Source: Pluralibacter sp. UBA7423 (lineage in GTDB: Bacteria; Pseudomonadota; Gammaproteobacteria; Enterobacterales; Enterobacteriaceae). Taken from it: DNA of 64,000 nt. The DNA lies in assembly GCA_002470465.1 (NCBI GenBank), contig DKMD01000022.1, positions 141,901-205,900 of the forward strand, in the 5' to 3' direction. Both the position numbers and the translations under genes were made by a program. The notes under the pieces were generated by a model. It had not been told where the DNA came from. It saw nothing but the letters and a program-made list of their open reading frames with translations, and did no database searches. Shown here in pieces: positions 25,003 through 33,671 of this stretch (the stretch's first letter is position 1; every line of letters begins with the position of its first letter).

Positions 25003-27489
25003 CTAGCGACAGCGCGTAGGGGCTGCATTCATCCCATAGGTCGGAGAGACGAGCCGGCAGCTTCCATCGCGCAGTTTGACGTTCAGGCTCTTTGGCTGAT
25101 GCTCCGAGCGAATATACAGCACGCTGTTCTGGCCCACGAATCCGACCGACTCTCCGTCATCGTTAAAGACTTCTGTTCCAAACGGCAGCGGTTTCCCACT
25201 GGCCTGTAAGGCATTAAGCTCCCAGGAGGTCCGGCGATCGGTTTCGAAGCGCAGATAGCTGACGGCGCCGTCCCAGGGAGCCGTATTGGCGATGTTACCC
25301 ATCACTTCCGCGCCAACGCTGTCACTGGTGCTGGACAGGGTAATGGCATTGCGGCGGTACGGGGTTGCATAAGGCACCAGCGCCAGCCCGTCGCGGTTGG
25401 TGACGATGCTGTCATCTCCGTTCACCATCATGCCTTTTGCCCCTGGCGCTTCCACGATGGTCATCGTCCGGCCCACTTCGTTGGACATCAGCACGTGACC
25501 AGGGATGGCAACGATGCTACCGCGGCTGCTGAGGCCAGCCTGCCGGTAGTCAGAGGATTCACTCCAGGAGCCACCAACCGTTGAGATATCAGAACGGTAT
25601 GCGGCGCTGGCGCTGGCGGTATTGCTCCCACCGTGCTGATTGCTGCCGGAAAGGGAATAGCTCAGACGATTCGAATCCATGGCGTTGCCGCTCAGGCTAA
25701 GGTTGGTCTGCTGGTAGTGTGAATCCGCTGCCGAGACGCTGGAGGTAAGCCATGCGCTGCTGTCAAACATTGAGAAGGGCAGGCTGAGTGAGACGTACAT
25801 GCGCGTTTCCTGCTGGCGATCGCTGTTGCGAACGCGGCTGGCGGAAAGCGTATAGCTGGCCTGGCCAAGCGAGTTGGAGTAACCAATTTGATATTCCCGA
25901 CTTTTCTGCGCTTTGCTCCAGTAATCTCGCTGGGTAGCGGAGATAAACGCCGTTCCCCAGCCCTTCCCTAACTGCTGGTTAAGATCCAGGTTGAAGGTAT
26001 TTTTAGGGCGAGCAGAACGCAGCGCATCCCACGTATTGAGATCGATGTCCGGGCTGAAGCCATAGACATCTTTCATCTTGTCATACTCTTTTTCCAGCCG
26101 ATGGTAGCCTTCGCGGGAATAAATGGCGTCACTGAAGCTGTAGTAACCTTTGGTCGAGTAGCGATAGGCCGCCAGGGTAAAGTTAGTCGCGGTAGTGCTG
26201 ACGAATTTACTGTAGGCGATACGGAAGCTTTGCCCGCTGTCGCTTCGGTTTTGCAGCTGTGTTCTGGCATGAGTGACGTCCAGCGAAACGGCACCTACCG
26301 GCAGGTTCCAGCCTGCACCGAGCAGGCCGGAGGCGTAGTTTGCGCTGAGAATTGAGCCTGCATAGCCAGTGACCAGGTTGTTGAAGCCATGGCGCAGCGT
26401 GCCCTGAATAAACGCTGGCTGATAATCGGTATTGGCCTGATGCACTTTACCCGCGACCAGGCTGTACTGGCTGATGCCCTGTTTCAGCATGCCCGGTACG
26501 GCGGAGAACGGGACAGAAAAAGACTGCTGAGAACCATCCGCTTCACGTACCACGACCAGCAGATCCCCTGCCGAGCCGGTGGGCTGAATATTGTCGAGCG
26601 TAAACGCGCCCGGTGGAACGTTCTCCTGCCAGATAACGTTACCGCTCTGCATGACCTTAACCAGGGCATTAGTCCGTGCCACGCCGTGTACGACGGGCGA
26701 AAAACCCTGCTGGGAGTTCGGTCGCATATTGATATCCGATCCCAGAGAGACGCCGCGTACCCGAAGCGAATCAAACAGATCGCCGGGAGTATAAAAGTCG
26801 CCCATCATCAGATTCGACTTCAGCGTTGGGATGGGACGGCGAAGATAGCGGGTATTATTCTGCCACTGGCCACTCTCTCCTGAGTGCTTGCTCCAGGTGC
26901 TGCTGTCGCGAAACTGCCAGCCCAGCAGGTTGATCCCGGAATCCAGCCCGGCGTAAAGATCGTCATCGCTGTCCCGGCTACCCGTTTTCGAGCGCGTGTT
27001 GTAATAAGTTGTGTTGTAAGAGAGCATCAACGCCGGAATGCCCTGGTCCCAGAGGCGCGGATCGACGTAGCCTTGCTCATGATGCAGCATAAAGCTTTGT
27101 GGCACCGTCAGTTGAATGCTCAGGGTTCCGGGGTCGACAGCAACGCGACCGCCCTGCACCAGCTTTTTCAACTGGACGCCATCTTGATCCATCAGGTTAA
27201 GCTGACTCATATCGATCCCCAGCAGTCCGGCACTGGTGCGGTCAAGGAAGATGTCGTCTTTGGCTTTACCAAACGTCACCGTATAGCGCCCCTGCCAGTC
27301 GCCATTGACGTAGATATCCATCTCCTGATTGCCCGCAGGCATGTCGTTATCCTCATAAAAGCGAGACAGATCGGACTCACGCGATGCACCGGCCAGTAAG
27401 GACGTATCAAAAGTTACCGCGCGGGAGGGCTGGGGCAGCAGGCATGAGCATGCCGCCAACAGCCAGAGTCTGTTTTGTTTGCGTTTCAT
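25003..27489 (-). CDS. Outer-membrane fimbrial usher
   Basis: An 828-residue PapC/FimD-family usher: signal peptide (residues 1-24), N-terminal chaperone-binding domain, 24-strand beta-barrel containing the plug, and C-terminal domains. The family signature YSLVAGK and GLLGAGWNLPVGAVSLDVTHA are visible, and two C-terminal cysteines occur at GSCRLV and TRCR. It exports and assembles the pilin delivered by the chaperone gene just upstream (15-base gap). Length is normal, with no frameshift. Confidence 0.93.
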   Translation of the reverse strand: MKRKQNRLWLLAACSCLLPQPSRAVTFDTSLLAGASRESDLSRFYEDNDMPAGNQEMDIYVNGDWQGRYTVTFGKAKDDIFLDRTSAGLLGIDMSQLNLMDQDGVQLKKLVQGGRVAVDPGTLSIQLTVPQSFMLHHEQGYVDPRLWDQGIPALMLSYNTTYYNTRSKTGSRDSDDDLYAGLDSGINLLGWQFRDSSTWSKHSGESGQWQNNTRYLRRPIPTLKSNLMMGDFYTPGDLFDSLRVRGVSLGSDINMRPNSQQGFSPVVHGVARTNALVKVMQSGNVIWQENVPPGAFTLDNIQPTGSAGDLLVVVREADGSQQSFSVPFSAVPGMLKQGISQYSLVAGKVHQANTDYQPAFIQGTLRHGFNNLVTGYAGSILSANYASGLLGAGWNLPVGAVSLDVTHARTQLQNRSDSGQSFRIAYSKFVSTTATNFTLAAYRYSTKGYYSFSDAIYSREGYHRLEKEYDKMKDVYGFSPDIDLNTWDALRSARPKNTFNLDLNQQLGKGWGTAFISATQRDYWSKAQKSREYQIGYSNSLGQASYTLSASRVRNSDRQQETRMYVSLSLPFSMFDSSAWLTSSVSAADSHYQQTNLSLSGNAMDSNRLSYSLSGSNQHGGSNTASASAAYRSDISTVGGSWSESSDYRQAGLSSRGSIVAIPGHVLMSNEVGRTMTIVEAPGAKGMMVNGDDSIVTNRDGLALVPYATPYRRNAITLSSTSDSVGAEVMGNIANTAPWDGAVSYLRFETDRRTSWELNALQASGKPLPFGTEVFNDDGESVGFVGQNSVLYIRSEHQPKSLNVKLRDGSCRLVSPTYGMNAAPTRCR

Positions 27490-27504
27490 GAGTGAGAGTT
27501 CCGT

Positions 27505-28200
27505 TTACTCGGTGATCAGGGCTTTGGTCTGGTAGGCTCCGGCATCGTCGACGTACATCACGCGATACGACTGGCCTTTTCTGACGCTTTTCTTGCTGAT
27601 AGCCGTGTCCTGACTGAAGGGAGAAACCATCAGGGAGTTTTCCAGCAGCTTGCTTTCGCCTGAGCCTTCGATGTTGGCAATCGTGATATTGAACGGGCTG
27701 TTATTGATAATGGTGAAACCGCGGGCATCGGCATTCAGCCTGAGTTGATTTATCGCCTGCTCGAGCGTGCCTTTAAGGGCTGTCGGACGATAAAAAACCT
27801 TAATTCGTGACTTAATTGCCAGCTGCATGGTATTCAGGCCCTGCATATTTTCAGGCTTGGGAGGAATATCCAGCACGTTCAGATAAAATACGGATTCACG
27901 ATCGCCAGGAAGGCTAGCCGGTAATTTTTTAATACGCAGCTGCTGCCCGTTATGACCGTTTACTTTTACGACCGGTGGCGTGAGCAGAAACGGGACTTTT
28001 GCCGTTTCTGGTGTGGAATTAATATCGCCATCGTCAATCCATGCCTGTACCAGGGAAGGATCGTCCCCGTTATTAATAAGCTGAACAACCGTTTCTTTGG
28101 TATTTTCAGGATAAATAATTCGGGTACCGTTAATAATAACATTGGACCATGCAGAACCTGACGCCAGCAGCATGGTAGCCAGAAGATAAAGAGTGCGCAT
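27505..28200 (-). CDS. Periplasmic fimbrial chaperone
   Basis: A 231-residue PapD-like chaperone with a signal peptide (to about residue 19). Visible family features are the GTRIIYPENTKETVVQLINN strand with the subunit-anchoring Arg, PSLVQAWIDDGD, FLLTPPVVKV, ESVFYLNVLDIPP and IKVFYRP. It donates a beta strand to fold pilin subunits and hands them to the usher. It lies between the pilin and usher genes. Confidence 0.93.
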   Translation of the reverse strand: MRTLYLLATMLLASGSAWSNVIINGTRIIYPENTKETVVQLINNGDDPSLVQAWIDDGDINSTPETAKVPFLLTPPVVKVNGHNGQQLRIKKLPASLPGDRESVFYLNVLDIPPKPENMQGLNTMQLAIKSRIKVFYRPTALKGTLEQAINQLRLNADARGFTIINNSPFNITIANIEGSGESKLLENSLMVSPFSQDTAISKKSVRKGQSYRVMYVDDAGAYQTKALITE

Positions 28201-28249
28201 GATAAAACCTTATTAACCAGGCCCGGAGCCGGGCCCGGCGGAAAAACAA

Positions 28250-28834
28250 TTACAGATAGGCAACGGTATAAGTCACATTGGAGCTCAGGGAACCCACTTT
28301 TGCCGCATCGCTGTTGGTTTTGTAGTAATACACGTCGAGGGTCAGCGTTTCGGCATCCGGCGCAGTTTTATCACCCATTACCTTGGTGGTGTAAGGCTGA
28401 TTCAGCGGGATTGGCGTTGAGGAAGACGGCTCTGCCAGTGAGAAGCCAACGTTGCGAGCTACGCCAGCGTCGCTTTCGTTGACGCTATTATTCAGCAGGT
28501 ATTTTCCATCAGTAGAGATGTTATCCGCGGAGGAGAAATAGACTTTCAGAGGCGTACCGGCGGTACCTGCCGCAGGTGAGCAGCCGGAGAAGGTCAGGGA
28601 GAAAGATTTTTTGTTTTTAGTGATCGGCCCAACGGTAGTGCCCGCATCAGATACGGAGATTGGCGCCAGGGCAACCGTAAAGTCAGCACTTTTGCCGCCG
28701 TTGATGGTGCAGGTCGTGTCGGTGATGGCACCAGAGAAATTGATTACGCCACCCGCAGCCTGGTCAGCGGCGGTTGCCGCGCCAGAGGTCATTGCCGCAG
28801 CCAGTACGGTTAAGGAAATAATGTTCTTAAGCAT
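28250..28834 (-). CDS. Major fimbrial subunit (pilin)
   Basis: A 194-residue type-1-like pilin. The signal peptide ends near GAATA-AD; the mature protein opens with the donor strand GGVINFSGAITDTTCTING and carries the cysteine pair TTCTI / SGCSPAAG, ending with the typical penultimate-Tyr-like YTVAYL. It is the first gene of the operon pilin-chaperone-usher-adhesin, a four-gene layout like that of F17 fimbriae. A 49-base gap separates it from the chaperone gene. Confidence 0.93.
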   Translation of the reverse strand: MLKNIISLTVLAAAMTSGAATAADQAAGGVINFSGAITDTTCTINGGKSADFTVALAPISVSDAGTTVGPITKNKKSFSLTFSGCSPAAGTAGTPLKVYFSSADNISTDGKYLLNNSVNESDAGVARNVGFSLAEPSSSTPIPLNQPYTTKVMGDKTAPDAETLTLDVYYYKTNSDAAKVGSLSSNVTYTVAYL

Positions 28835-29325
28835 GAGAAACTCCAGAATACGATTTAATTTTACAAATACCAGGGTCGAACTTTCCGGTAAAAAAGATTG
28901 CAGTGTGACCTTTCATAAAATTATTTATCCGCGCTTTAAACCGCCTGGCTTCGGAGAGCCAGAATCGATTATTAATCACGCGGAGAAACTATTTTAATGT
29001 ACCGAAAACCCATTTTTGAGTCGCATGCCGTCTGTACTGGGCTGCTGCGACCCGACAACATAATCATGCATAATAATCTCAAAATACAAAACATTATTCT
29101 TACTTATTGAAATCATAAGAATAATAATCTTATGAGAAGATTAAAACTTTATTATTAATCTGTTTAGAACATCCATACAATCTCTGGGTGAAATTTTATC
29201 TTTGGACTTTAAATGCTATTGCCATGAAGAGATTTTTTCCTGGTTGCTGATACCTTGACCCACGTATTTTTGTCCTAAATACTAGCCGCGCTTTATGCCC
29301 ACGGTTTTTAACTAAGACGCAACGC
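28835..29325. promoter_or_regulatory. AT-rich divergent control region between pilin and regulator copy 2
   Basis: A 491-bp gap separates the pilin start (minus) from the regulator start (plus), so it must hold both promoters. The right half is strongly AT-rich. A perfect 8-bp inverted repeat TCATAAGA-N7-TCTTATGA (29113-29135) is the best operator candidate. I see no recombinase gene or long inverted repeats like the fim switch. Confidence 0.6.
29113..29135. promoter_or_regulatory. Candidate operator, 8-bp perfect inverted repeat
   Basis: TCATAAGA, ATAATAA, TCTTATGA forms a dyad whose centre is about 190 bases from the regulator start and 290 from the pilin start. A dimeric or paired winged-helix protein could bind it; the owner is not shown by sequence. 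Confidence 0.4.
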
Positions 29326-30102
29326 ATGAAATATCTCATTGACTATACAATGCTTTACGAAGTAGATACCGGCACAATTTTACTCGAAGGTGTCGAGGAA
29401 ACCGCTGTTCGCTTATCGAATCAGGCTGCCAGATTGTTGCATGTTCTTATCCTTAATAATGGCAAGCTACTGGAGCGCGATGAGCTGATTAAACGCGTCT
29501 GGGAGGATCACGGCTTTTCGGGTTCTTCCGTCAGCCTGAACGTTGCCATCAGTGAAATTCGTAAAGCGTTTCGCATGCTTGAACACGATCCTTCTTTAAT
29601 TACAACGGTAAGAGGGAAAGGGTTTAGCCTCTCGGCGCATATCCAGCACCATACCGTGCGGCCAAAAAAAGAGGCGACAGCAGACGGTAAATCGTTATAC
29701 GAACAGACTCCCTCTAACTGGCTGCGCAAGAATGTAAGAAATATTCTTCTAATATTACTAATGATTATTCTGAGCGCCGTTGTGTCGAGCATTGTAACGC
29801 AATGGATGAGCCGCAATACGCTGCCGCAGGATCCCTCCCTTTCCTATGCCGGACATTTCCATCAGTGTGCAATATACGTGATGAATAAAAACAATGGAGC
29901 AGATCTCAATCACTCTCTTGAAGAGGCAGCCAGAGGGCTAATAAACAACAAAATAAACTGTCTGCAGCGTGCGGCTGATGTTTATTTATCGACGTTTCAT
30001 CAAATTAATCTGCAGAATTCTTTTATGGGAGTATGTTTCCTGCAGGACTCCCATTCAGGCTATCGCAGCTGCATATCCTTTCGTAGTCTGACGGGGGAGT
30101 AG
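29326..30102 (+). CDS. Membrane-bound winged-helix regulator (ToxR/YqeI-like), copy 2
   Basis: A 258-residue protein with the same plan as copy 1: an N-terminal winged helix (LSNQAARLLHVLILN, ELIKRVWEDHGFSGSSVSLNVAISEIR is the recognition region), linker IQHHTVRP, one membrane helix at about 138-158 and a periplasmic domain with four cysteines including GVCF and GYRSC. It is divergent from the pilin gene and is followed after three bases by its small partner. It probably responds to an envelope signal and regulates the fimbriae; the signal is unknown. Confidence 0.8.
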   Translation: MKYLIDYTMLYEVDTGTILLEGVEETAVRLSNQAARLLHVLILNNGKLLERDELIKRVWEDHGFSGSSVSLNVAISEIRKAFRMLEHDPSLITTVRGKGFSLSAHIQHHTVRPKKEATADGKSLYEQTPSNWLRKNVRNILLILLMIILSAVVSSIVTQWMSRNTLPQDPSLSYAGHFHQCAIYVMNKNNGADLNHSLEEAARGLINNKINCLQRAADVYLSTFHQINLQNSFMGVCFLQDSHSGYRSCISFRSLTGE

Positions 30103-30105
30103 GCC

Positions 30106-30585
30106 GTGATCAAAAAATTCCTGGTAGCCGGAGCACTGCTGGCAGGGTTGTTAACGGTAGTGACATACTTTGCGCTACCTGGTTTATGGAAGAGTACGCC
30201 CCCTTTACTCAAGTGTGAATCGGACGTGGTTACCCGGAAAACTTACCCTGACGGCAACTATATAGAACTGAGGATGACGACGTTGCTGCTGATGAACTCG
30301 GAAAGTTCGCTCACGGCGTTTGATAAAGGAGTGATGCTGATGCCGGAAAAAAACTATGCCATCGACAGACGCTATAACATGACGCTTGAGCGGGTGGATA
30401 ACAGCAATATCTACCATATTCATGGCAAGCAGATGCAAAAAACGCCGGACGATACCGCCCCTGCGGATATCATTAATCAGCTGATGATGGACAGCATCAA
30501 CTTCTTCTGGATAACGCCGGTTAAACCCGGCAGCTGGATGATTCAGGGGCTGGTGCTGCCGGTAATGGTATGCCGGGATATTTGA
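30106..30585 (+). CDS. Small membrane-anchored partner protein (ToxS/YqeJ-like), copy 2
   Basis: A 159-residue protein, the same length as copy 1. A single N-terminal membrane segment (about residues 5-25) is followed by a periplasmic domain with LKCESDVVTRKTY, PDDTAPADIINQL and a C-terminal VMVCRDI. The two cysteines are at the same places as in copy 1 and could form a disulfide. GTG start three bases after the regulator stop codon, so the two are co-translated. Confidence 0.7.
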   Translation: MIKKFLVAGALLAGLLTVVTYFALPGLWKSTPPLLKCESDVVTRKTYPDGNYIELRMTTLLLMNSESSLTAFDKGVMLMPEKNYAIDRRYNMTLERVDNSNIYHIHGKQMQKTPDDTAPADIINQLMMDSINFFWITPVKPGSWMIQGLVLPVMVCRDI

Positions 30586-30603
30586 TCCCTGAGAGGTCCT
30601 GCC

Positions 30604-30663
30604 ATGGAAGTGATGAGCGCGCATATCTGTACGGCCCGGGCGAGCAAAGGCATGTACCCATGA
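30604..30663 (+). CDS. Possible 19-residue small ORF
   Basis: An ATG with a GAGAGG site seven bases before it opens a 20-codon frame (MEVMSAHICTARASKGMYP) 18 bases past the partner gene. No homologue comes to mind. It may be chance. Confidence 0.15.
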   Translation: MEVMSAHICTARASKGMYP

Positions 30664-30791
30664 AGATAAAATTTTGCCTGTAGATTCACATTGCACAAGG
30701 TAGCGCATAAGAAGACTTAAGATAGTAAAGATGCAAAACGTTCACAACGTATTATTGACTGATGATTCCAGAATTGGCTACACTCCTTTCC

Positions 30792-31358
30792 ATGGCCAGA
30801 TATAAAGAATTTGATGTTGAAGTCGCGCTGAATGCGGCAATTGCCGTATTTCGGGAATACGGCTACGCTGCGACGTCTGCCCAAATGCTGACAACAGCGA
30901 TGAAGATAGGCAGGCAGAGCCTCTATGATACGTTTGGTGGAAAGTGGCAACTTTACTGTTCAGCGGTCGAGAGGTACTCGGCAGATGAAACCGCCGCGCA
31001 TATTTCCATGCTGCAAAAAGAGGGAAGCGCTATCAATGGCATTGAGGCGATGCTGGAACGGGTGATCGCTGAAGCCACCTCTCCATGTCTTGGACTGAGT
31101 TCAATCAGTGATTTTGCTAATCGCGAAACCGATCTTCAGGCGATACGCGATCGGGCAGCAAAAGGGATGTTTGAAGTACTGAAAGGTAAAATCAGTCAGG
31201 CACAAGTTGAAGGTGATATTTCCTCCAGCACGCTTCCGGAGCAGGTAGCCCTGTTTCTGGTTGCGAATATTGCAGGGATCAGAATGGCCGCTCGTGGAGG
31301 GGCTGATGAAAGCAGCCTTCATGTGATAAAGACATTGGCAATCCAGGCTCTGAAATGA
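30792..31358 (+). CDS. TetR-family regulator
   Basis: A 188-residue repressor. The N-terminal helix-turn-helix reads ALNAAIAVFREYGYAATSAQML, with IGRQSLYDTFGGKWQLY as the recognition helix region. The C-terminal ligand domain is of the TetR_C type. I start at MARYKEFDVE, the usual opening of this subfamily; an ATG ten codons upstream is possible. It is followed by a quinone oxidoreductase gene 54 bases on, the likely target. The inducer is probably an electrophile or quinone-like compound; this is inference. Confidence 0.85.
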   Translation: MARYKEFDVEVALNAAIAVFREYGYAATSAQMLTTAMKIGRQSLYDTFGGKWQLYCSAVERYSADETAAHISMLQKEGSAINGIEAMLERVIAEATSPCLGLSSISDFANRETDLQAIRDRAAKGMFEVLKGKISQAQVEGDISSSTLPEQVALFLVANIAGIRMAARGGADESSLHVIKTLAIQALK

Positions 31359-31412
31359 GCCTGTTTTTTTTACCCAATTCTGGAATGATTGTTCAAGACA
31401 GGAGTGTAACTT

Positions 31413-32381
31413 GTGAAAGCGATAGTGACAGAACAAGCTGGTGGACCAGAAGTACTGAAATATCAGGAATGCCCGGAACGACAGCCTGGCAGCGGGCAAG
31501 TCGTGGTCAGGGTCAGTGCAGCTGGCGTAAATTTCATGGATATCGGTGTCAGGAAAGGCACGGTATGGCAGGACATCCCCTGGCCCCGAATCCCTGGAGT
31601 AGAAGGTGCCGGGGTAATATTGCGTACGAGTGACGACGTCAGTGAGTTTGTGCCTGGACAAAGGGTTGCCTGGGTTTATGCACCAGGGAGCTATGCTGAG
31701 GAAGTGGTCATTCCAGCCTCCGCCCTGGTTTTAATTCCTGATAGCATTGACGATAAAACAGCAGCGTCTGTGATGATGCAGGGGTTGACCGCCAGCCATT
31801 TCGCTACCGAGTTTTACCCAATACAGCCCGGTGATATTGCTCTGGTGCATGCCGCTGCTGGTGGTGTTGGTTTACTGCTGACCCAGATAATCAAGCACCG
31901 TGGAGGGCGGGTTATTGGTCGCGTATCCTCTGAGAGTAAAGTCGCCATGGCTAAAGAGGCTGGAGCCGATCATGTTATCGTCGATACGAAAGGAACGTTC
32001 GCCGCCGAAGTTATGCGTCTCACAGAGGGTCAGGGCGTACATGTCGTTTATGATGGTTCCGGCCCGGTCACATTCCAGGATTCACTGAACGCCTTAAGGA
32101 TTGCTGGCACATTTTGCTGGTACGGGCCCATTCTGGGAGCCCCGGATAAAATTGATATTATGAGCCTTCCTAAAAGTATCAAAATAGGCTACGCAACGTT
32201 TAACCATCACGTTCATACTTCAGCATTGTTGAGAAAACATACGAATATCCTGTTTGACTGGCTACTTGCGGGAACCCTCAAAGTCAGCATCGGGAAGGAA
32301 TATGCACTGGCTGATGCCGCACAGGCGCATGCTGATATGGAAAGCAGGAAAACAACGGGCAAATTATTACTTATCCCATAA
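31413..32381 (+). CDS. NADPH:quinone oxidoreductase-type enzyme (zinc-independent MDR)
   Basis: A 322-residue medium-chain reductase of the QOR family. The GroES-like N-terminal domain (VRVSAAGVNFMDIGVRKGTV) and the nucleotide motif AAAGGVGLLLTQIIKHRGG are clear, with no structural or catalytic zinc ligands. GTG start with a GGAG site. It reduces quinones or other alpha,beta-unsaturated carbonyls with NADPH. Its pairing with a TetR repressor suggests inducible detoxification. Confidence 0.88.
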   Translation: MKAIVTEQAGGPEVLKYQECPERQPGSGQVVVRVSAAGVNFMDIGVRKGTVWQDIPWPRIPGVEGAGVILRTSDDVSEFVPGQRVAWVYAPGSYAEEVVIPASALVLIPDSIDDKTAASVMMQGLTASHFATEFYPIQPGDIALVHAAAGGVGLLLTQIIKHRGGRVIGRVSSESKVAMAKEAGADHVIVDTKGTFAAEVMRLTEGQGVHVVYDGSGPVTFQDSLNALRIAGTFCWYGPILGAPDKIDIMSLPKSIKIGYATFNHHVHTSALLRKHTNILFDWLLAGTLKVSIGKEYALADAAQAHADMESRKTTGKLLLIP

Positions 32382-32417
32382 AGCGCATTCGTTCAGACTT
32401 TATCTGACAGCTACCGG

Positions 32418-32560
32418 TTATTTTTTCGGGTATCTGTCAGAGTACATCCGCTCACCAGCAATATCGTACTTGTCTTTCAGGTTCCGGAGGCGCTCAATGA
32501 AAATATGCGCCGTAAACGCAGCAAACCGATGCCGTAACGTGACAACCTGTAGTAAATAAC
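32418..32560 (-). pseudogene. Possible C-terminal gene remnant beside tRNA-Gly
   Basis: The minus strand reads RHRFAAFTAHIFIERLRNLK then DKYDIAGERMYSDRYPKK and a stop. It looks like real coding sequence, but it has no start: upstream the frame merely runs through the tRNA gene. I do not recognise the family. It may be a leftover of an integrated element at glyU. Confidence 0.3.
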
Positions 32561-32612
32561 TGATTGAAAGCGGAACGAGTTTAACGAAGTTTTGCCACAA
32601 GGGGGAGAAATC

Positions 32613-32686
32613 TGGAGCGGGTGAAGGGAATCGAACCCTCGTATAGAGCTTGGGAAGCTCTCGTTCTACCATTGAACTACACCCGC
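32613..32686 (-). tRNA. glyU: tRNA-Gly (anticodon CCC)
   Basis: A 74-base cloverleaf on the minus strand from GCGGGTG to TCCA. The acceptor stem GCGGGTG/CACCCGC, D-arm GTTCAATGGTAGAAC, anticodon stem AGAGC/GCTCT with loop TTCCCAA, and T-arm GAGGGTTCGATTCCCTT all pair. Anticodon bases are at 32652-32654. Encoded CCA is present. It corresponds to E. coli glyU, in the same position next to ygeR. Confidence 0.97.
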
Positions 32687-32778
32687 TCAGGGAGTGCCTT
32701 CGAAAAGGTGAAGGCATTATAAACCTAACGCCTTCACTGACAAGCCTTTCGACTATTAAGTGGTGATAATCTGAGCAC

Positions 32779-33498
32779 TTAGCATTTCGGTTTGCTGCCC
32801 TGAGGTGGCAGATAGCGCAGCGGATCGATGGCGGTGGCACGGTAGCGAATCTGGAAATGCAGCTTCACCGCATCGGCGTCGCTGCTGCCCATCGTGGCAA
32901 TTTGCTGGCCGATTTTTACCGACTGACCGTTGTTGACCATCATTTTATCGTTGTGCGCATAAGCGGTGATGTAATCTTCACTGTGCTTAATCATGATCAG
33001 GTTGCCGTAACCACGCAGCTGGCTACCTACGTACACCACTTTCCCGGCGCCCGCCGCATAAATCGGCTGACCACGCGAGCCTGCGATATCAATGCCTTTA
33101 TTGCCACCATCGGCAGTGGAGTAAGGCAGAACAACCTTCCCGCTCGTTGGCCAGCGCCAGCAGCGCTGCCCGACCGGCGGCCAGGACGACTGCGGCACAG
33201 CGGAAGACGGCGTGACTTTCGCTGTTTTACCGCCTGAAGATTTCTTCGATCCGGAACTGCCGTTAACCTTTAAGCGCTGTCCGATTTCGATGGTGTACGG
33301 CGGTGAAATGCCGTTCATCCGGGCGAGGTCGCGCACGCTGGTACCGGTCATGCGGGAGATCTTCGACAGCGTATCGCCGCGTTTAACGGTGTACATCGAC
33401 CCGCTGTAGCTGCCGTCAGAGCCTGATTTACTGCCGGAGCAGCCAGCCAGAACCAGCCCGATAAACAGGCACAGAAAGAGGCGTATAGGTTTTTTCAT
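32779..33498 (-). CDS. ygeR: ActS (YgeR), LysM/LytM-domain amidase activator lipoprotein
   Basis: A 239-residue outer-membrane lipoprotein. The signal peptide ends in a lipobox (LVLAGC), a LysM domain follows (YTVKRGDTLSKISRMTG), then a LytM domain (GIDIAGSRGQPIYAAG ... LHFQIRYRATAIDP). Canonical LytM zinc ligands are altered (HxGxD is NKGID here), so it is non-catalytic. E. coli ActS activates cell-wall amidases, chiefly AmiC, under envelope stress. Start is the ATG at 33498; a GTG at 33516 with GAGGA before it matches the E. coli N-terminus and is a real alternative. Confidence 0.93.
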   Translation of the reverse strand: MKKPIRLFLCLFIGLVLAGCSGSKSGSDGSYSGSMYTVKRGDTLSKISRMTGTSVRDLARMNGISPPYTIEIGQRLKVNGSSGSKKSSGGKTAKVTPSSAVPQSSWPPVGQRCWRWPTSGKVVLPYSTADGGNKGIDIAGSRGQPIYAAGAGKVVYVGSQLRGYGNLIMIKHSEDYITAYAHNDKMMVNNGQSVKIGQQIATMGSSDADAVKLHFQIRYRATAIDPLRYLPPQGSKPKC

Positions 33499-33623
33499 CA
33501 GGCGTCCTGCGCGCACAGCAAATCCTCGGTGTTGGTCAATCGGATGGCCTATGATACCAGCCCTTGCCGCCATGCCAATGTTTAGCATGCATTAACTGTG
33601 TACAGGGCGGTCGACTCGTCCAT

Positions 33624-33655
33624 AAAAAAAGCCCGGCTTCTGCAAACCGGGCTTT
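33624..33655 (-). terminator. Terminator after lysS
   Basis: The minus strand has AAAGCCCGGTT, a short loop, AAGCCGGGCTTTTTTT, 17 bases after the lysS stop. Strong intrinsic terminator for the prfB-lysS transcript. Confidence 0.92.
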
Positions 33656-33671
33656 CATCACGCAAAGTGAC

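Noticed and set aside
28835..29325. Invertible promoter switch of the fim type
   Set aside because: No pair of identical inverted repeats several hundred bases apart and no FimB/FimE-like recombinase near; only a short 8-bp dyad.
32418..32840. 140-residue minus-strand open frame as a gene
   Set aside because: It runs through the tRNA-Gly gene and the end of ygeR; only its last 40 or so residues look coding, and those are listed as a remnant.
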